Assembly (NCBI GenBank): GCA_036897095.1
Contig: JAYMSP010000225.1
Location: forward strand, 1-64,000
Direction: 5' to 3'
DNA: 64,000 nt
Origin: Plantago elongata
Lineage: Eukaryota; Streptophyta; Magnoliopsida; Lamiales; Plantaginaceae
Shown here: positions 1-14,408 of the stretch, one piece after another
Position numbering within the stretch: position 1 is the first letter of the stretch
Layout of the letters: the number at the start of each line of letters is the position of its first letter
The notes under the pieces: model-generated
Seen by the model: the letters and a program-made list of their open reading frames with translations, nothing else
The model's database searches: none
Told to the model about the DNA's origin: nothing
Translations under genes and position numbers: made by a program

Positions 1-166
1 TGTACACGGCCATTGCTCTGACGTCTGACCTGGCTTTCAAGCTAAATGTCTTGGTGAGACCCTTCACGGATTCTAAAGAGGAAGGCAGCGTCACAAAGGC
101 ACTTGTGGTTTGGGTTTTGACAGCACTTCCGATCATGCAGTTGGTGGGAAGAGTTACGGATGCCAT
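1..166 (-). CDS. FD3: Root-type (non-photosynthetic) plastid ferredoxin, N-terminal part
   Basis: This is the 5' coding end of a [2Fe-2S] ferredoxin, which carries electrons from ferredoxin-NADP reductase to nitrite reductase, sulfite reductase and GOGAT in non-green plastids. The reverse strand reads MASVTLPTNCMIGSAV at its start and is rich in Ser and Thr with few acidic residues, as expected of a plastid transit peptide. About 50 residues in it reaches AMAVYK, the usual junction with mature ferredoxin, and then leaves the window, so the Cys cluster is not visible. The TLPT start and AVYK junction match root/Fd3 ferredoxins better than leaf forms, as I remember them. The start at 166 is the first ATG after a 5' UTR splice acceptor. 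The family call is fairly firm; the subtype is inferred. Confidence 0.72.
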   Translation of the reverse strand, partial: MASVTLPTNCMIGSAVKTQTTSAFVTLPSSLESVKGLTKTFSLKARSDVRAMAVY

Positions 167-169
167 CTT

Positions 170-1548
170 CTGCTGGAAAAGGAGAAAGACATCAGTGAGC
201 ATCTAAATAAGGCTTGTCATTAAAGCAAAATAGAAGAAAGTTCTTAGAAATGCCTAAGAGCAGATTGCAGAAGTAAGCTCCTGGGGATAATTTGTGGAGA
301 AAGGAAATCTGCAGTCAGCATTCAAAGCACCATTTCACCGTTTTGATCACGGTAAAACACACACTGACTCTCAAAATTTAGTAGAAAACACTCAATCAGA
401 TTGTTGATGTGTCAATCTCAAACCTTGGCAGAACATGCAATAACCGAATACATAGATTGTAGTACATGATTTGCAAAAAGGAACACTAGTTGCTAAAAGG
501 AGAGGGTTGAAGACAAGTGAACACTGAACAAGGATTCTCAGTCAAGAAAGCAGCAAAGAATTACCAACACTGCAGCAGAGTTATAGACGATTAGAAATAA
601 AGTACAGTTCATGACTTATTTTCATCCACCAAATTGAATCATATCTTCCGGGTTGTAGATGCAAAAGAGCATGGATAAAAATGTTCATTACGCGCTTATT
701 CATTTTCCTAGCACCAAAGCTAAAAAAAATTGCTGCATATCGAGCAAACCTGTACGCTAGTAAAACTAGAATCTAAAGCGAACTCGAAGCTTTTCTATTT
801 AACAATTACTCATACCACCCTGATCGATTCACACATCCTTAGAGCTCAGTACTTGAAGCACAGAACAAGTTGTAAAAACACTTCATTTTTCTAAATAACC
901 GGAAAATCACGTGTGGCATATACTCGTGGTGGGAGGGATATCTAACTTACATTATGAAAATATCGACTATTACAGACCTCTTTTAAATAGAGCTTGGTTT
1001 CATCTTTCGTGAACTCAACAAGAAACAGCAAACTAATGTGTGGCAAGAACGATCAGATCAACTGATGAGAAAATTGAACTACCAGATCAAAAATAAGGCC
1101 CAATACTTCTATGACAAAAATTACACATCGGTGACTTATGATTCATTCTCACAACACCTAAGAGAAATGAAAATGGAATTAAAAGTACAGAAATGTATCA
1201 CTCCTATGGTCTCTATTTAAGAGTATAATAACAAAAAGGCAACAAGAGAAAAACACTCCATGTACAAATCAAAATGATGCACAACCATAACTCTAATCAA
1301 GAATATTCACATGATAAACCCTCTAACAAACAAAGATCAAATTTTTATCATAAACCCATGAACAAGAATCTCAGAAAGCAAAAAGAAAGTCAAGATCTGT
1401 ACCTGATAACAAAGGGTTGAAAATTGGAATTGATCCCTGTTGTTTTGTTGAAAATGAATGGGACTAAAAATAAAAGGCAACAGACGGAGATACCCAAGAA
1501 GAAAATAGAGAATCTGTCTGTAATAAAAAAACAAGAAAAGGATGATAC
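170..1548 (-). other. Probable 5' UTR intron of the ferredoxin gene
   Basis: Just upstream of the ferredoxin ATG the reverse strand reads TTTTCCAGCAGAAGATG, a pyrimidine tract with a tandem CAG-CAG acceptor. The best donor is ATCAG|GTATCATC at 1548; a second candidate, CAG|GTACAG, lies at 1402. The implied leader intron is about 1.4 kb and AT-rich. A leader exon of roughly 1549-1690 would then connect to the TATA box at 1725-1734. Long 5' UTR introns often raise expression in plants; that role here is inference. Confidence 0.5.
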
Positions 1549-1724
1549 CTGATTGATTTATAGGTAAAGATGCGACTTTTGAGAATGGTTTAGAGCCGTA
1601 GTACTCAATCAAGTGGGTGATTAACCAACCAGTGACTCTTGACAACACTTCTCTGTTAAGTACTCTTTCAGATCACTGATGATCAATGGAACAAAATACA
1701 AATTGGTCAGCTCAACTGGAAATG

Positions 1725-1734
1725 TATATATAAA
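1725..1734 (-). promoter_or_regulatory. TATA box of the ferredoxin gene
   Basis: The reverse strand has TTTATATATA here, about 180 bp upstream of the proposed leader-intron donor. This suits a transcription start near 1690-1700. Confidence 0.45.
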
Positions 1735-2864
1735 GATAGTAATCAATTTATAATAACACTAACCTTGCTGGAATTTAGTATTACTACTCTTTTCTTGGTG
1801 ATTTGAGGTTTTTTTTTTTTTTAAGAAAATAGTAGTTTATTTAGAGCTAAACAGCAAATTGCTAGGGGACTAATAATGGTTTGGTGTTGTGCAAAATTGA
1901 CCAAGTGCAAGCAATTTATTGGAGTTTGCAATGTAGGTGTATGCAAGAATGGAACACACGAGGACAGCAAGCTTGTTAGTTTATACTACAATGGAAGTGT
2001 GTGATTATACGTAAGGTGATGAAATTCGTCTTTATTCAGGGGACTTGTCACATGGAATCTGTCTTGGTATAGTTCTTCATTTATGGGGGTTATTACACTT
2101 GTATCAGTGTATGAAATGGAATAAACACTTCTCCGATAAACATCTTTAACGGGATATTTGGATGTTAACTCACCGTTACGTGAATGGAATTGTGATTACT
2201 AGAATTCCGAGTATACATTATAACAAAGAGTTGCAAATTTCAATAGATATGGCAAAAACACCGTATTCATAACACTAGTGATCAACTTCATATGTTTAAC
2301 TGCAACTGCATAACACAGGATCAACTTCTTATGTTCAATTACAACTATGATATGTAGATACAATTACAATGTGACGCCCTTCCAACAGAAAGTTCAAATT
2401 TGTTTACTTTGTTAAACCGAAGAGATTGAGTAACGTTATAACAGCAATTGATCATGCACGAACTCCAATTACATAGATATAACTGTGTAAGCACAAACTA
2501 ATCCAACTAATCTAAAGATCCACCAGACATATCACAAATGGACACTTTAAAAATGAAAACACCACAATTAAAGATAACCGGATCACACCCTGAGATGGCA
2601 CAAAAATAACATAAACTAAAAGCGAATAAAACAGCAGAATAATAAGGATTAAGGAACAAAACTGAGAATATCTAATTTCACCATAGAGCGAAAACAAACA
2701 ATCTAAACAAAAATACAAAACCTTAAATGTATCCATAACACGTCTGACCCAAGCGTCGTAATAGTACTTGAAAACAAAAAACTTCCATAAAAGGAATGTT
2801 CACGAGTTTCTGCCACCTTACAGCTCTTCATCTTAGTTCCAAACAGAATATCAATAAATACTTA
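1735..2864. other. Intergenic DNA between ferredoxin and RPL10a
   Basis: It holds the distal ferredoxin promoter and the 3' UTR and terminator region of RPL10a, whose stop codon ends at 2865. I see a 12-base T run near 1809-1822 and no coding potential beyond short random reading frames. Confidence 0.5.
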
Positions 2865-4736
2865 TTAAAAGATACGCTGTGGCTTTCCCATGGTGGTCTT
2901 CAAGTACAAGCACCTCACCTGTCAATCATAAGAAATTCAATCAAATGACAAACAAGACGATTTGAAATGGAATTGAATATACCTCCAATAAACAAGAGAA
3001 AAACATTAAAGGAATGCAATGTGAAGTGGACTTACATTCTGCCAGTTCTTTTTCAAAAGTGAAACAAGGAAGTTGACACTCATTTGAACATTTTGGAAAA
3101 TCTGCTTCTCCTCCATAGCACAGTTACCAACAGCAACTCCCATACATAGCACCTTCTTCAACTGAAACTTAACGGTTGCCTTGGTCTCATTGACCTTGGA
3201 CTCCAATGACTCCTGGTGACTGACAAGAGTAGGGAACTTACCTGCATATAAAAGAAAAGGCATATACAATCAATAAGGATTCAGTCAGCTCTAAAATGGT
3301 TTAACCAAGTTTCAAAAAAAAGGGTATTGAATGAATCAAGAGCCCAAAAAAGAAAGCATTTGGTCAAGCACAACAAAAACAATCTTAAAACAGAAATATA
3401 AGTTTAGGCTTGAATAGGCATGGTGACTTATGATTTGAAATGTTTCAACAGTACTATCACTATATTGTAGTGAAGATATATTATTGAAAGCACATTTCAA
3501 GAGCACTTGCCTGCCTTGTTCAAACCAGGCCCTAAGAGACGGGGAATCTGCTTAATCACAGCTTCAGAGGCCAAGAAAGCATGGTACTTCTTTGCTAGCT
3601 TCTTAACAAGCTTCTTGTTCTTGTTAAGCTTCTTCAAAGCCTCAACATCCATGGACTCCATGCCAATTTTCTCAGCCTGAGAAAACAATACATATTAAAC
3701 ATAAACCAAATTCATATTTACAAGCATCACTCCAGAACTCGCCAGACATCAACTAACCGCAGTAACTTTCCAAACAACTACGCATTAACAGAAATCCAAT
3801 CAGGCAGCCTACAACTAGTCTACTTATTGATGAAGATGTAATAATTTAACAGGAGAAAAATCTTTATGAACCTCTTGTAGCAACAAGTAAAAGATTCAAC
3901 TTGCGAATTCACCAAATAAAAACAGAGAACCCCATAACATTTGTAAAATCAGTACTACTGCAATAATAGTTGCTGCGAAAGGTAAGTAAATACGATGCTT
4001 ATTCATATCTAAATTGAAAAATGCTTCAAAAACTAGAAAGACAGGCTCATATATTTAATCAATCAACATTAACAGCACAAGTAACAGTTGTACCTCCTCA
4101 ACGTGCTGAGCATCTCCAAGCATACAGATTTTCATCTTTGGTCTTGGGATGTGTGGCAACTTGACAGAGCCACTGAAACGCTTGTCCTTTTGGGGATCGT
4201 AATTCTTCAGACCAATCTGAAGCTCGATAGTCTCGGTGAATTTACGACCCTTCTCCTTGGCATCAGCAGTGATAACTGTGACAGCTTCTCTCACGGCTTC
4301 ACTCGAAAGCTTACTGCACAAAGAGTATCACAAAACCTTATTAGCTTTACAAAAGCCACGACATTGCATAAACCACATTCCTACCCAAATGGAACATCAA
4401 ATCAATACAACTTCATTAAAAATCTAGTCTTTCATATACTACTCAATCGAAATAAACCAAATGAACACTAATTAATAGGAAAAGGCTGAATCCCAGATAG
4501 AAAAATGATGCCATATGCATATCCCTAATTTAATAATTCAACAACACGATGAGATCCTAACAAGTAACAGATAAACAGTATCGCAAGTATCAACGGGATG
4601 ACATCCTAATCAAGCATAGAGGTGAAAAAGACACTTTTTTTCGTAAAATTAGCTCCTGATTAGAATCATGAGCATGAATCGAAGGATTATTGAATCAAAT
4701 CAAACAAAAATGGACAGTAGCTAAAATCTACCTCAT
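2865..4736 (-). CDS. RPL10A: 60S ribosomal protein L10a (uL1 family)
   Basis: This cytosolic large-subunit protein binds 28S rRNA at the L1 stalk, which moves with E-site tRNA. Five reverse-strand exons join in frame: 4732-4736, 4094-4313, 3511-3676, 3036-3241 and 2865-2918. They encode 216 residues, the family length. The protein starts [13 protein letters not shown], contains the uL1 signature region around [16 protein letters not shown], and ends GKPQRIF. The first coding exon holds only ATGAG, a common ribosomal-protein arrangement. Intron 3 has a GC donor (GCAG|GCAAGT) instead of GT, and the protein reads correctly only with that splice. Upstream lie telo-box and TGGGCY motifs typical of translation-machinery genes. 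Identity is essentially certain. Confidence 0.97.
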
Positions 4737-4871
4737 GGTTGCGGATTCTTTTAGTTAATCCCAAATTGAGCTTCTGCCAAACAAGAAAACAGATGTTAGC
4801 CGTCGGCCGGAAGATAGGTACTAGCAGGAGATGTACAGGAAGAAGGGGAAAGGAACAAACCTACTGTGAAG

Positions 4872-4996
4872 AAACCCTAGGAGTGAGAGATGGATGTGGA
4901 GTGGATGAATAAATATGAAACCCTAGGTTTAACTTTGGGCTTTTAGAATTTGGGCCATTGTGGTTGCAGGCCTTATTCACAATATGCTTTTGGGCT
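4872..4996 (-). promoter_or_regulatory. Telo-box and site II promoter cluster of RPL10a
   Basis: Two AAACCCTAG telo-boxes lie at 4872-4880 and 4918-4926. Three site II elements follow: TGGGCT at 4936-4941, TGGGCC at 4951-4956 and TGGGCT at 4991-4996. In plants this pairing marks promoters of ribosomal-protein and other growth-linked genes and is bound by TCP and telo-box factors. The cluster lies 135-260 bp upstream of the RPL10a start codon. Confidence 0.75.
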
Positions 4997-5049
4997 TCTT
5001 CTTGGACCATATGTCTAGGTCCTTTAGCTCTTCTTTTTATTGAGTACAT

Positions 5050-6240
5050 TGATATTAATATTTGGTTGTTCGATTGTGGTATATTTTGATGAATTATTAT
5101 TCAATTTAGCTACATGTAGCACATGACGGTTTAAGGTATCAACTAATTGTGCTTGCACACTCAATCACACACCGTAAGCGTGTATGAATATGAAGAGGAG
5201 ATTAGTCAATTATATCCTTTTAACACATTTTAATATGGTGTGTGATTTAGTATAAGTGATAATTACGTTTAAAATAAATGCAGATGCATTTAGAAATATA
5301 TAATATATAAAGTGTAAGTAATAAAAGTTAGCACCATTATTATTTTACAAGTGATCTTCTTTCGTAATTTATCTAACATTATCTAAATGCACAACCAACA
5401 TTAGTAGTATGTATTGATGTCATTTCATGAATCAATATTACAGTTCATTATTTAACTGAAATAGCAACACATACAAGTTATAACTTATAAGTTATTATAA
5501 AGAGACTGAAAATTTATTGTAATTATATAATTACTCAGTTCAACAGTTCAGTCAAGTTCAATCCAAATCACAAAATTACAGTTTAGAAAACAGAGCCTTA
5601 AGGAAGAGAGGCCGCATAGTCACGAGCTCATAGCAAATCCCCAGTTTGTAACTTTGTATCAGGGGAAGACCAACAATATATCGTGCACATTGATATAACA
5701 AAGCACCAATAGAGTTTTACCATTTTAGGAGACGAACAGACGGGGCGAAAAATGTAACATTAAAGGGTGAATTTTGTTATATAGTTTAATTTAAAGGAGG
5801 CAAGAGCAATTTACATTTTTAAAGAACACAGCCTAGTTCGAATTTTAAGGCAGCAATGAAGATCAGTACCAATAGATATGACACGGAGTCATGTGTTATA
5901 GGAATAACCTGTACTGGAAATATGTAACTACATACACTGGATTCTGGAATGTGGAATCTGTATAATCTCATGAACAAATCACATATTAGATTGATCAGAT
6001 ATTAAGCCGTTGGAAAATTGAACACGTGAACTAAAATTTCAAATCATAACTTTCATTCAATGCATGGTGTTGTCATATGAATGTTTAGAGATACATCTCA
6101 TCAGTTGTCAACAAACACTTCCAATAAAATGCAGGCCGCTGGCTGCCAGCATACAAGAACAAGGTAAATTATTCAACACAAAAAAATAGGACCACGTGAG
6201 AGTGGAGCAAGTAGGCGAAATGAAACATGCAAGACCCAGT
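5050..6240. other. Intergenic DNA between RPL10a and QCR9
   Basis: It contains the distal RPL10a promoter and the 3' flank of QCR9, whose stop ends at 6241. The part from 5590 to 6240 is less AT-rich and probably includes QCR9 3' UTR. No gene is visible on either strand. Confidence 0.45.
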
Positions 6241-7986
6241 TCATTCTTCTTCAGTCGGCCTCTGTCCCAGCACTGATATGTCCTCGTATCGTTTCTGCAA
6301 ATTTACCAAAGACAAAGTTTCAGAAGATCAAAAGTACATACTTCGGTACTTCGTCAAAAAACCTATAGGAGACAGTGTTCTAGGATGTGGACCATGTGGA
6401 TGCAAGAAGTTGATGCTTTTCTCACCACGAAATCATGATATGATAACATGTACATCTACTACTTTGCTGTGACATGTGACATGTAAGTTTTAACATGCAT
6501 AATAATGGATGAACTTAGGTAAAAAAATTCTCATCTTGAACAGTCCTGATATTATATACCGATGCCCATTTGCTGCATATAACCCAAGAAGCCAAGCGCT
6601 ATCGGACAAGGGAGGTAGCACTGTTGATCTAAAGGAGCACTATATACAAGTGTTCGTGTTCGGAGAGAAAGAAAATATTGAAACACCGGCAACTTTCCAT
6701 AACTGTGCAAACAGAACCAAAACCAACCAAGATGTAGTAGCCCAATACCCTAATCATACTTCTGTCACTCCTCTCTTACCCATTGGTGGCCTCTGGCCTT
6801 GTTACTTATAACCCCTATCGTGTACTACAAGATATGTAAACATCCCAGTTCCAGCACAGAAATTCAATTGGAGCCTCATTAAAATTCACAGGTTTTAGAA
6901 TTAGTAACCAAAAACAATCAACTTTACCACCCAGCCCACCTGAAAAGAGGTAACAGAAAATTCAAAACATATTTGGTTCTTTTATCGCTGAAGAATCCCA
7001 TCTTCTTCCTAATCAAGACACTAACAACAAGACCTTGAGCGCACAAGTGCTAAAACTATGATCAATCATCAATGTAACCAAACATATGAAACACCAGCTC
7101 AATTGCAAATTTAGGCTGGTAGTGGAAACAAACAGTGAAGAGAGCTAACACACTATATTCACCAACACATGGAGCGTAAGTCATTTATGCCTATCTTGAG
7201 AAGCACCATCTGTCCTAAGCTCCTCACAAAGCGCCAATCAGATACCATATATAACAGGGGTGACACGCCAAGCCACACAACAACATTTTGAGAGTGATCT
7301 AAAACTCTAAAGCCCTTTAATAATTTCATTCAGGTTTATATGATATCATAGTACTATACGAACTTCTGGTTTTTGCTAACAATTACATAACATGTAATAC
7401 AGTTAAAGATCGTGAAGTCTAAATGCCTACACAAATATCCACAGCACACAGACCAGAACTTGGAAGCTATGTGTAAACCTTAATCTCCATATCGCACGTC
7501 TGTATTACTACTATAAGTGTCATCACACAACACACAAGCAAAAAAAAACGTAGAAACGCCAGCCGAAATTGACTTAGAGAAATGAACAGGAACACATCAA
7601 ATATAATGGAAGATGAGCCAAGACGGAGAATTAGTGCAATACCCCAGCATTAACCTTGTTCCAGAGCTTATTAAGTCCATTATCAATTGCCTGAAAAAAG
7701 AATACATGAGTATCAAGCAATGATTGAATAAAATAGGAAACGAAAACCCTAAATCAAATAAAGATCCAATCTTTTCACGATCCCAGATCCATTTACACAT
7801 CTGTGAATACACCAATTAGAAATTATCAATACATAAGCAAGAAAAACAAACAATGTTGGATGAACTTACGCGTTCACCGAGAAAAGCACCAACGATGACG
7901 AAGGTGACGTAGATCGGTGTACGGCTCATGACGGCCTTGTACATACCTTCCATTGCGCCGCCACTTCGTCTAGCTACCGGAACCAT
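6241..7986 (-). CDS. QCR9: Cytochrome b-c1 complex subunit 9 (UCRX/QCR9)
   Basis: This is a small single-pass subunit of mitochondrial complex III (ubiquinol:cytochrome c oxidoreductase) in the inner membrane. Three reverse-strand exons, 7870-7986, 7643-7690 and 6241-6294, join in frame to 72 residues, the length I recall for the Arabidopsis protein. Landmarks are ARRSGGAMEGMYKAVMSR, then the membrane span IYVTFVIVGAFLGERA, then NKLWNKVNAG, and the terminal exon KRYEDISVLGQRPTEEE. The last exon lies 1,348 bp downstream of exon 2 and is easily missed: reading straight through exon 2 gives a false end at NAGVLH (stop at 7631-7633). The terminal exon is bounded by TTTGCAG and a TGA stop. The order of residues agrees with plant QCR9 throughout. 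Confidence 0.93.
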
Positions 7987-7999
7987 ATTGGTGTTGTAG

Positions 8000-10298
8000 A
8001 AAAAGGAAGATGGTTTTGATTTGGTCTCTGATCTGTAAAATTTTGTGAAAACTGGGAAGAGATGAACAAAATTGAGCTAGACGATTGATTAATTGGTTGA
8101 TTTCGGTACCGGGTCTACTGATTGACCCGTATGAAACGGACCGGGTGTGATGTGCCCATTAGCCACACGATGTTACACCATTTTTTTTGTCCATCTTTTA
8201 GTGGACCTATTTGAATCAGGCCTGTTCATTATATTTTGCCAAGGCATGCAACAATTTTGTTTCATGATTTCATGGGCTCCGTACTATCGATTTTTTTCGC
8301 TACGAGATGTGAATGATTTTGTCAAAATGTTGTATGCGATTTTGTAATTACAAAATAAATAAACGGTTGGTAACAACTTGTTACTTTATTTAGTGAAGGG
8401 AATAAATAAATAATTAGATAATTTCAAATGATTTCTTAAGTGACAATGTATATACGAGTAATATTTGACAACTCAACGTGTAATTTGAATTATGCCTTGA
8501 ATATGTCAAATTAAAGAATTAGTTCTTCAATTATCGAAAGAATTAGTTCTTCACCAATCATAAGTTTGCCCGAAGCCCAAATCCAGGGCAGGGTTAATTT
8601 GAAATTCAAATATAAAATGCAAAACATATTGGAGGATAGCACTTGGAATAGTGTTTTGAGCCTGGATTAACCCAACCAAACGCAGTAATCATGTTTGAGT
8701 TCTAGAGATACAACATAATTGTTGACTTGTTTAATGAATATATCCTTGCAAGTCTAATCCATCATATACATCAAATGTACACTAGACTTGAAGGCCACAT
8801 AATAATTTGCTATATAACAAAATATATGTTTGTGTGCTTAAGGGTGTATATAAATGCAAACACAATCAAGGAAATTGTATAATATGATATTTCCTATTTC
8901 ACATTTTAATATATAAGTTATTTCAATCGGGAATTCATAAATAATAATTCAAAAGCTAAGCGTACCTTGCTCTCATAAACAATCTTTTGAATGTGTAACT
9001 TTCGAAAAGTGTCATGATTCCTAATGCAAACACCCATGATAACGACGTGCGCGGAGACATACTTGTTTTAGTACGGTTAATCCAACATATAACTTGATGA
9101 ACAATCCATCAATAATTGTGTCAGACTAAAGGGTGGGTCTCAATCAATCAGTAATTGAATCGCTGCAGTTCAACATAGACTTCCAAATAAAACACCACCA
9201 TGCAAATACATCGATAGTGTATAAAAGTGGGGATGGGTTAGTCGTCAATCTAGTTCTCCTTGGTACTTCTTGATTCTTTAAGTAAAATAAGGTCTGGTAT
9301 AATTCTACTTATATGTTTAATGAAAGGGGTCCAAGTTATTGAGTGCCAATCCAGCTAAGGTAAGGTTCTTCTGTGAGTTTCTTTTTAGTTGGTCCGATCT
9401 TGATAAGGTCCGTCCAACAATCTTGATATTTGTGATGGCATTTAGACTTCACGATTGTTGGGAGAAAGGGAATGTGTTAGACCCTTTTGGGTCGGCTTGC
9501 TTCGAACTTAAGCGGAGTAAGAGCCCGAAAGAGCTGGATCTCGGACCTCAAAATGTAAAGAGTGGAATATTGAGAAGTAGTTACCTAAATTTATGAGCAG
9601 TAAATGCTCTATATTTATAATAGAATCTCACAATAGTTTGGGAGATAGGCCATAGCTTGGTCGACTTAGTGGTAATGTGACACGTGGTCCCAGAGCAAGG
9701 TGGCGCGTGAGGCTCACACTCGCAAGACGGACACGTCAAGGAATGGTCCCACAAGATTGTCAGAGCTGACCCCACAAGATGTCAGGTGTGGGTCCTTCGC
9801 TAAAGTCGTACATACTTTATGGTCAGGGATACGTAGAGAGATGCCTCGTGACGGATTCAACGAGAATGCTTTGGAGGTCCGTCACGATGTAAGATGTAGA
9901 CTAGGCTATTTAAGTAGCACTAGTTGATATGTCCTTGATCCGGACCCCAAGATATTGTCTTCGACCTGTTATTAACGCTCTGGCTAGTGTTATGTTTCAT
10001 ATGTCCCGATTAAAGGTGCTTTCAATTGATGCTTCGAACGTGGACCATTACACATGTATTCTACTCTTCATTTTAACGACTAAAATAAAATGAGAAGTAT
10101 GGCGGGGAGTTTGAGGAGGTTGTAGCATTTGGAGTGATGATGTGAAGAAGCCGAAGAAAAGTATAAGTTGAATTCATTTCTTCTTTCCCAAGGCCAAAAG
10201 AAGGGAAAATTCTTCTTTCCCAAGAAACAAAAACAAAAACCGGTCACCCAGCAACCGGTTTCACTAACCCGGGAATCACCAAACCGCTGGCTGAGCAC
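8000..10298. other. Intergenic region between divergent QCR9 and GAPC
   Basis: This is the shared upstream region of QCR9 (-) and GAPC (+). Most of it is AT-rich and featureless. The part from about 9340 to 9960 is distinctly less AT-rich (see separate entry). Between 10175 and 10225 the motif TTCTTTCCCAAG occurs twice, just upstream of the GAPC core promoter. I see no gene. Confidence 0.45.
9590..9960. repeat. GC-shifted segment, possible old LTR or other transposon remnant
   Basis: Base composition changes sharply here within AT-rich surroundings. The segment has a TATA-like TATATTTATAATAG near 9612, ACGTG cores (CACGTGG, ACACGTC) and a second CTATTTAAG near 9905. That mixture resembles a decayed solo LTR, but I see no clear terminal motif, target duplication or coding remnant. 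Class and age are undetermined; a former promoter or exon of an unrelated gene is equally possible. Confidence 0.2.
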
Positions 10299-10308
10299 TA
10301 TTTATAAA
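10299..10308 (+). promoter_or_regulatory. TATA box of GAPC
   Basis: TATTTATAAA lies about 95 bp upstream of the GAPC start codon and is followed by a CT-rich leader, the usual arrangement for a highly expressed plant gene. Confidence 0.65.
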
Positions 10309-10316
10309 CCCCATAG

Positions 10317-13104
<2,788 letters not shown>

Positions 13105-14408
13105 ACTCTATCCTGAGTTTTGTTATCAAGTTTCGGCATCTTAACTTTATGAGTGTATTATTAGGTTGCAAGTTCTATCCTACCGACATGACTTTGTGTT
13201 TTCATGTTATCATCATTTCCAGTTGTTGAATAATGCTCCCGTTTTGGGTTCCGAATGAGATTGATGATGAACTCATATTTTGGTATGGTTTGAATGAAGC
13301 TCTCGTTTTACTTAATTTGTTTTACTTAATTCTTTCTTCGCTGCTACGATATGTTAAACATTAGAGGTTTCTATGCAAACTCTTCCGTGCCCGTGGCATG
13401 TATCCATGCCAAACACTAAACTGGCTTCAGAGAGGACTGTTCTAGTGATGTTAGTGATCGGGACTATACAATAGTTCTTCTGTCTATGATACATTATTCT
13501 GAACCAGATCATGTATTTGGGCAAAGTATACCTTTCAGTTTGGTCCAATTACAAATATCTCCGGATTTCAAAGAATTACTAGTAGTGTCAAAATTCACAA
13601 CATATTTTTTTGGTTGATCAAATATGCCATGGACCATCAATTTTATTTTTTTAGAATTCAATATACAATGCATTGAAAACTATAAAAATCAAAGTACAAC
13701 GTAAACCAACGTGCAATGCCCGAAGATATTCAACTAATTGAATAGCTTTGGACTCGATTACCATTTCTAAGTTTCATTTACTATATATTTGACTTAATTA
13801 TTTTATATTTTATAAAACTGACATAAATTAAGTATCTCACATATCTTATTAAATTTTGTAACAGACTCAAATATTATTATGAAATATCCTAATTAATAAA
13901 ATATATCTTTCAAAATTTTACAAAAGCTAAAAAAAATACATTAGAAACCAAAGGAAAAACTTCCATGAAAATTAACACTGTTAATCTTTAGTTTCTTTAC
14001 TAGTAATATAATCTAAACTAACGCCTTTTAAATATTAAAAACTCTTAATATTGTCTTTAAAAATATTGATCCTGAATTATTTGATGAAGTTGTCCTTTTA
14101 ACATATTATATTGGATCTGTCGTGCAAATTGTATATGATAATGAACATCTGGTATCGTGTATCGTGTGTGAAATATGAATCCCACTCAATATCGTGCGTT
14201 CATGTATACTACCACAAGCTCACCCTGCATAGTTATATGTTCTCAACGGATACAACTTGTATCATACAAGTAAGAAGTCGAGAAAAAAAGTATATCTATT
14301 GAAGCGATCATATATGGTTGATTTTTGTACAATACAAATTGGAACTTCTCAAATTATTCTCATTGAATCAATAGGTAACCGTAAATGAGGTAAAAAAAAA
14401 AAAAACAC
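13105..14408. other. Convergent 3' flanks of GAPC and BIC
   Basis: GAPC (+) and BIC (-) converge here. The first 200 bp is GAPC 3' UTR. From about 13560 the DNA is extremely AT-rich with no coding potential or clear repeat. Confidence 0.5.

Noticed and set aside
3677-4731. Box C/D snoRNA in the RPL10a introns
   Set aside because: Ribosomal-protein introns often host snoRNAs, but I found no properly spaced reverse-strand TGATGA and CTGA pair with terminal stem.
6227-6811. Two plus-strand open frames of 81 and 100 codons with biased composition
   Set aside because: The first overlaps the antisense of the real QCR9 terminal exon, and the second lies within QCR9 intron 2. Neither resembles a known protein nor has splice or promoter support.
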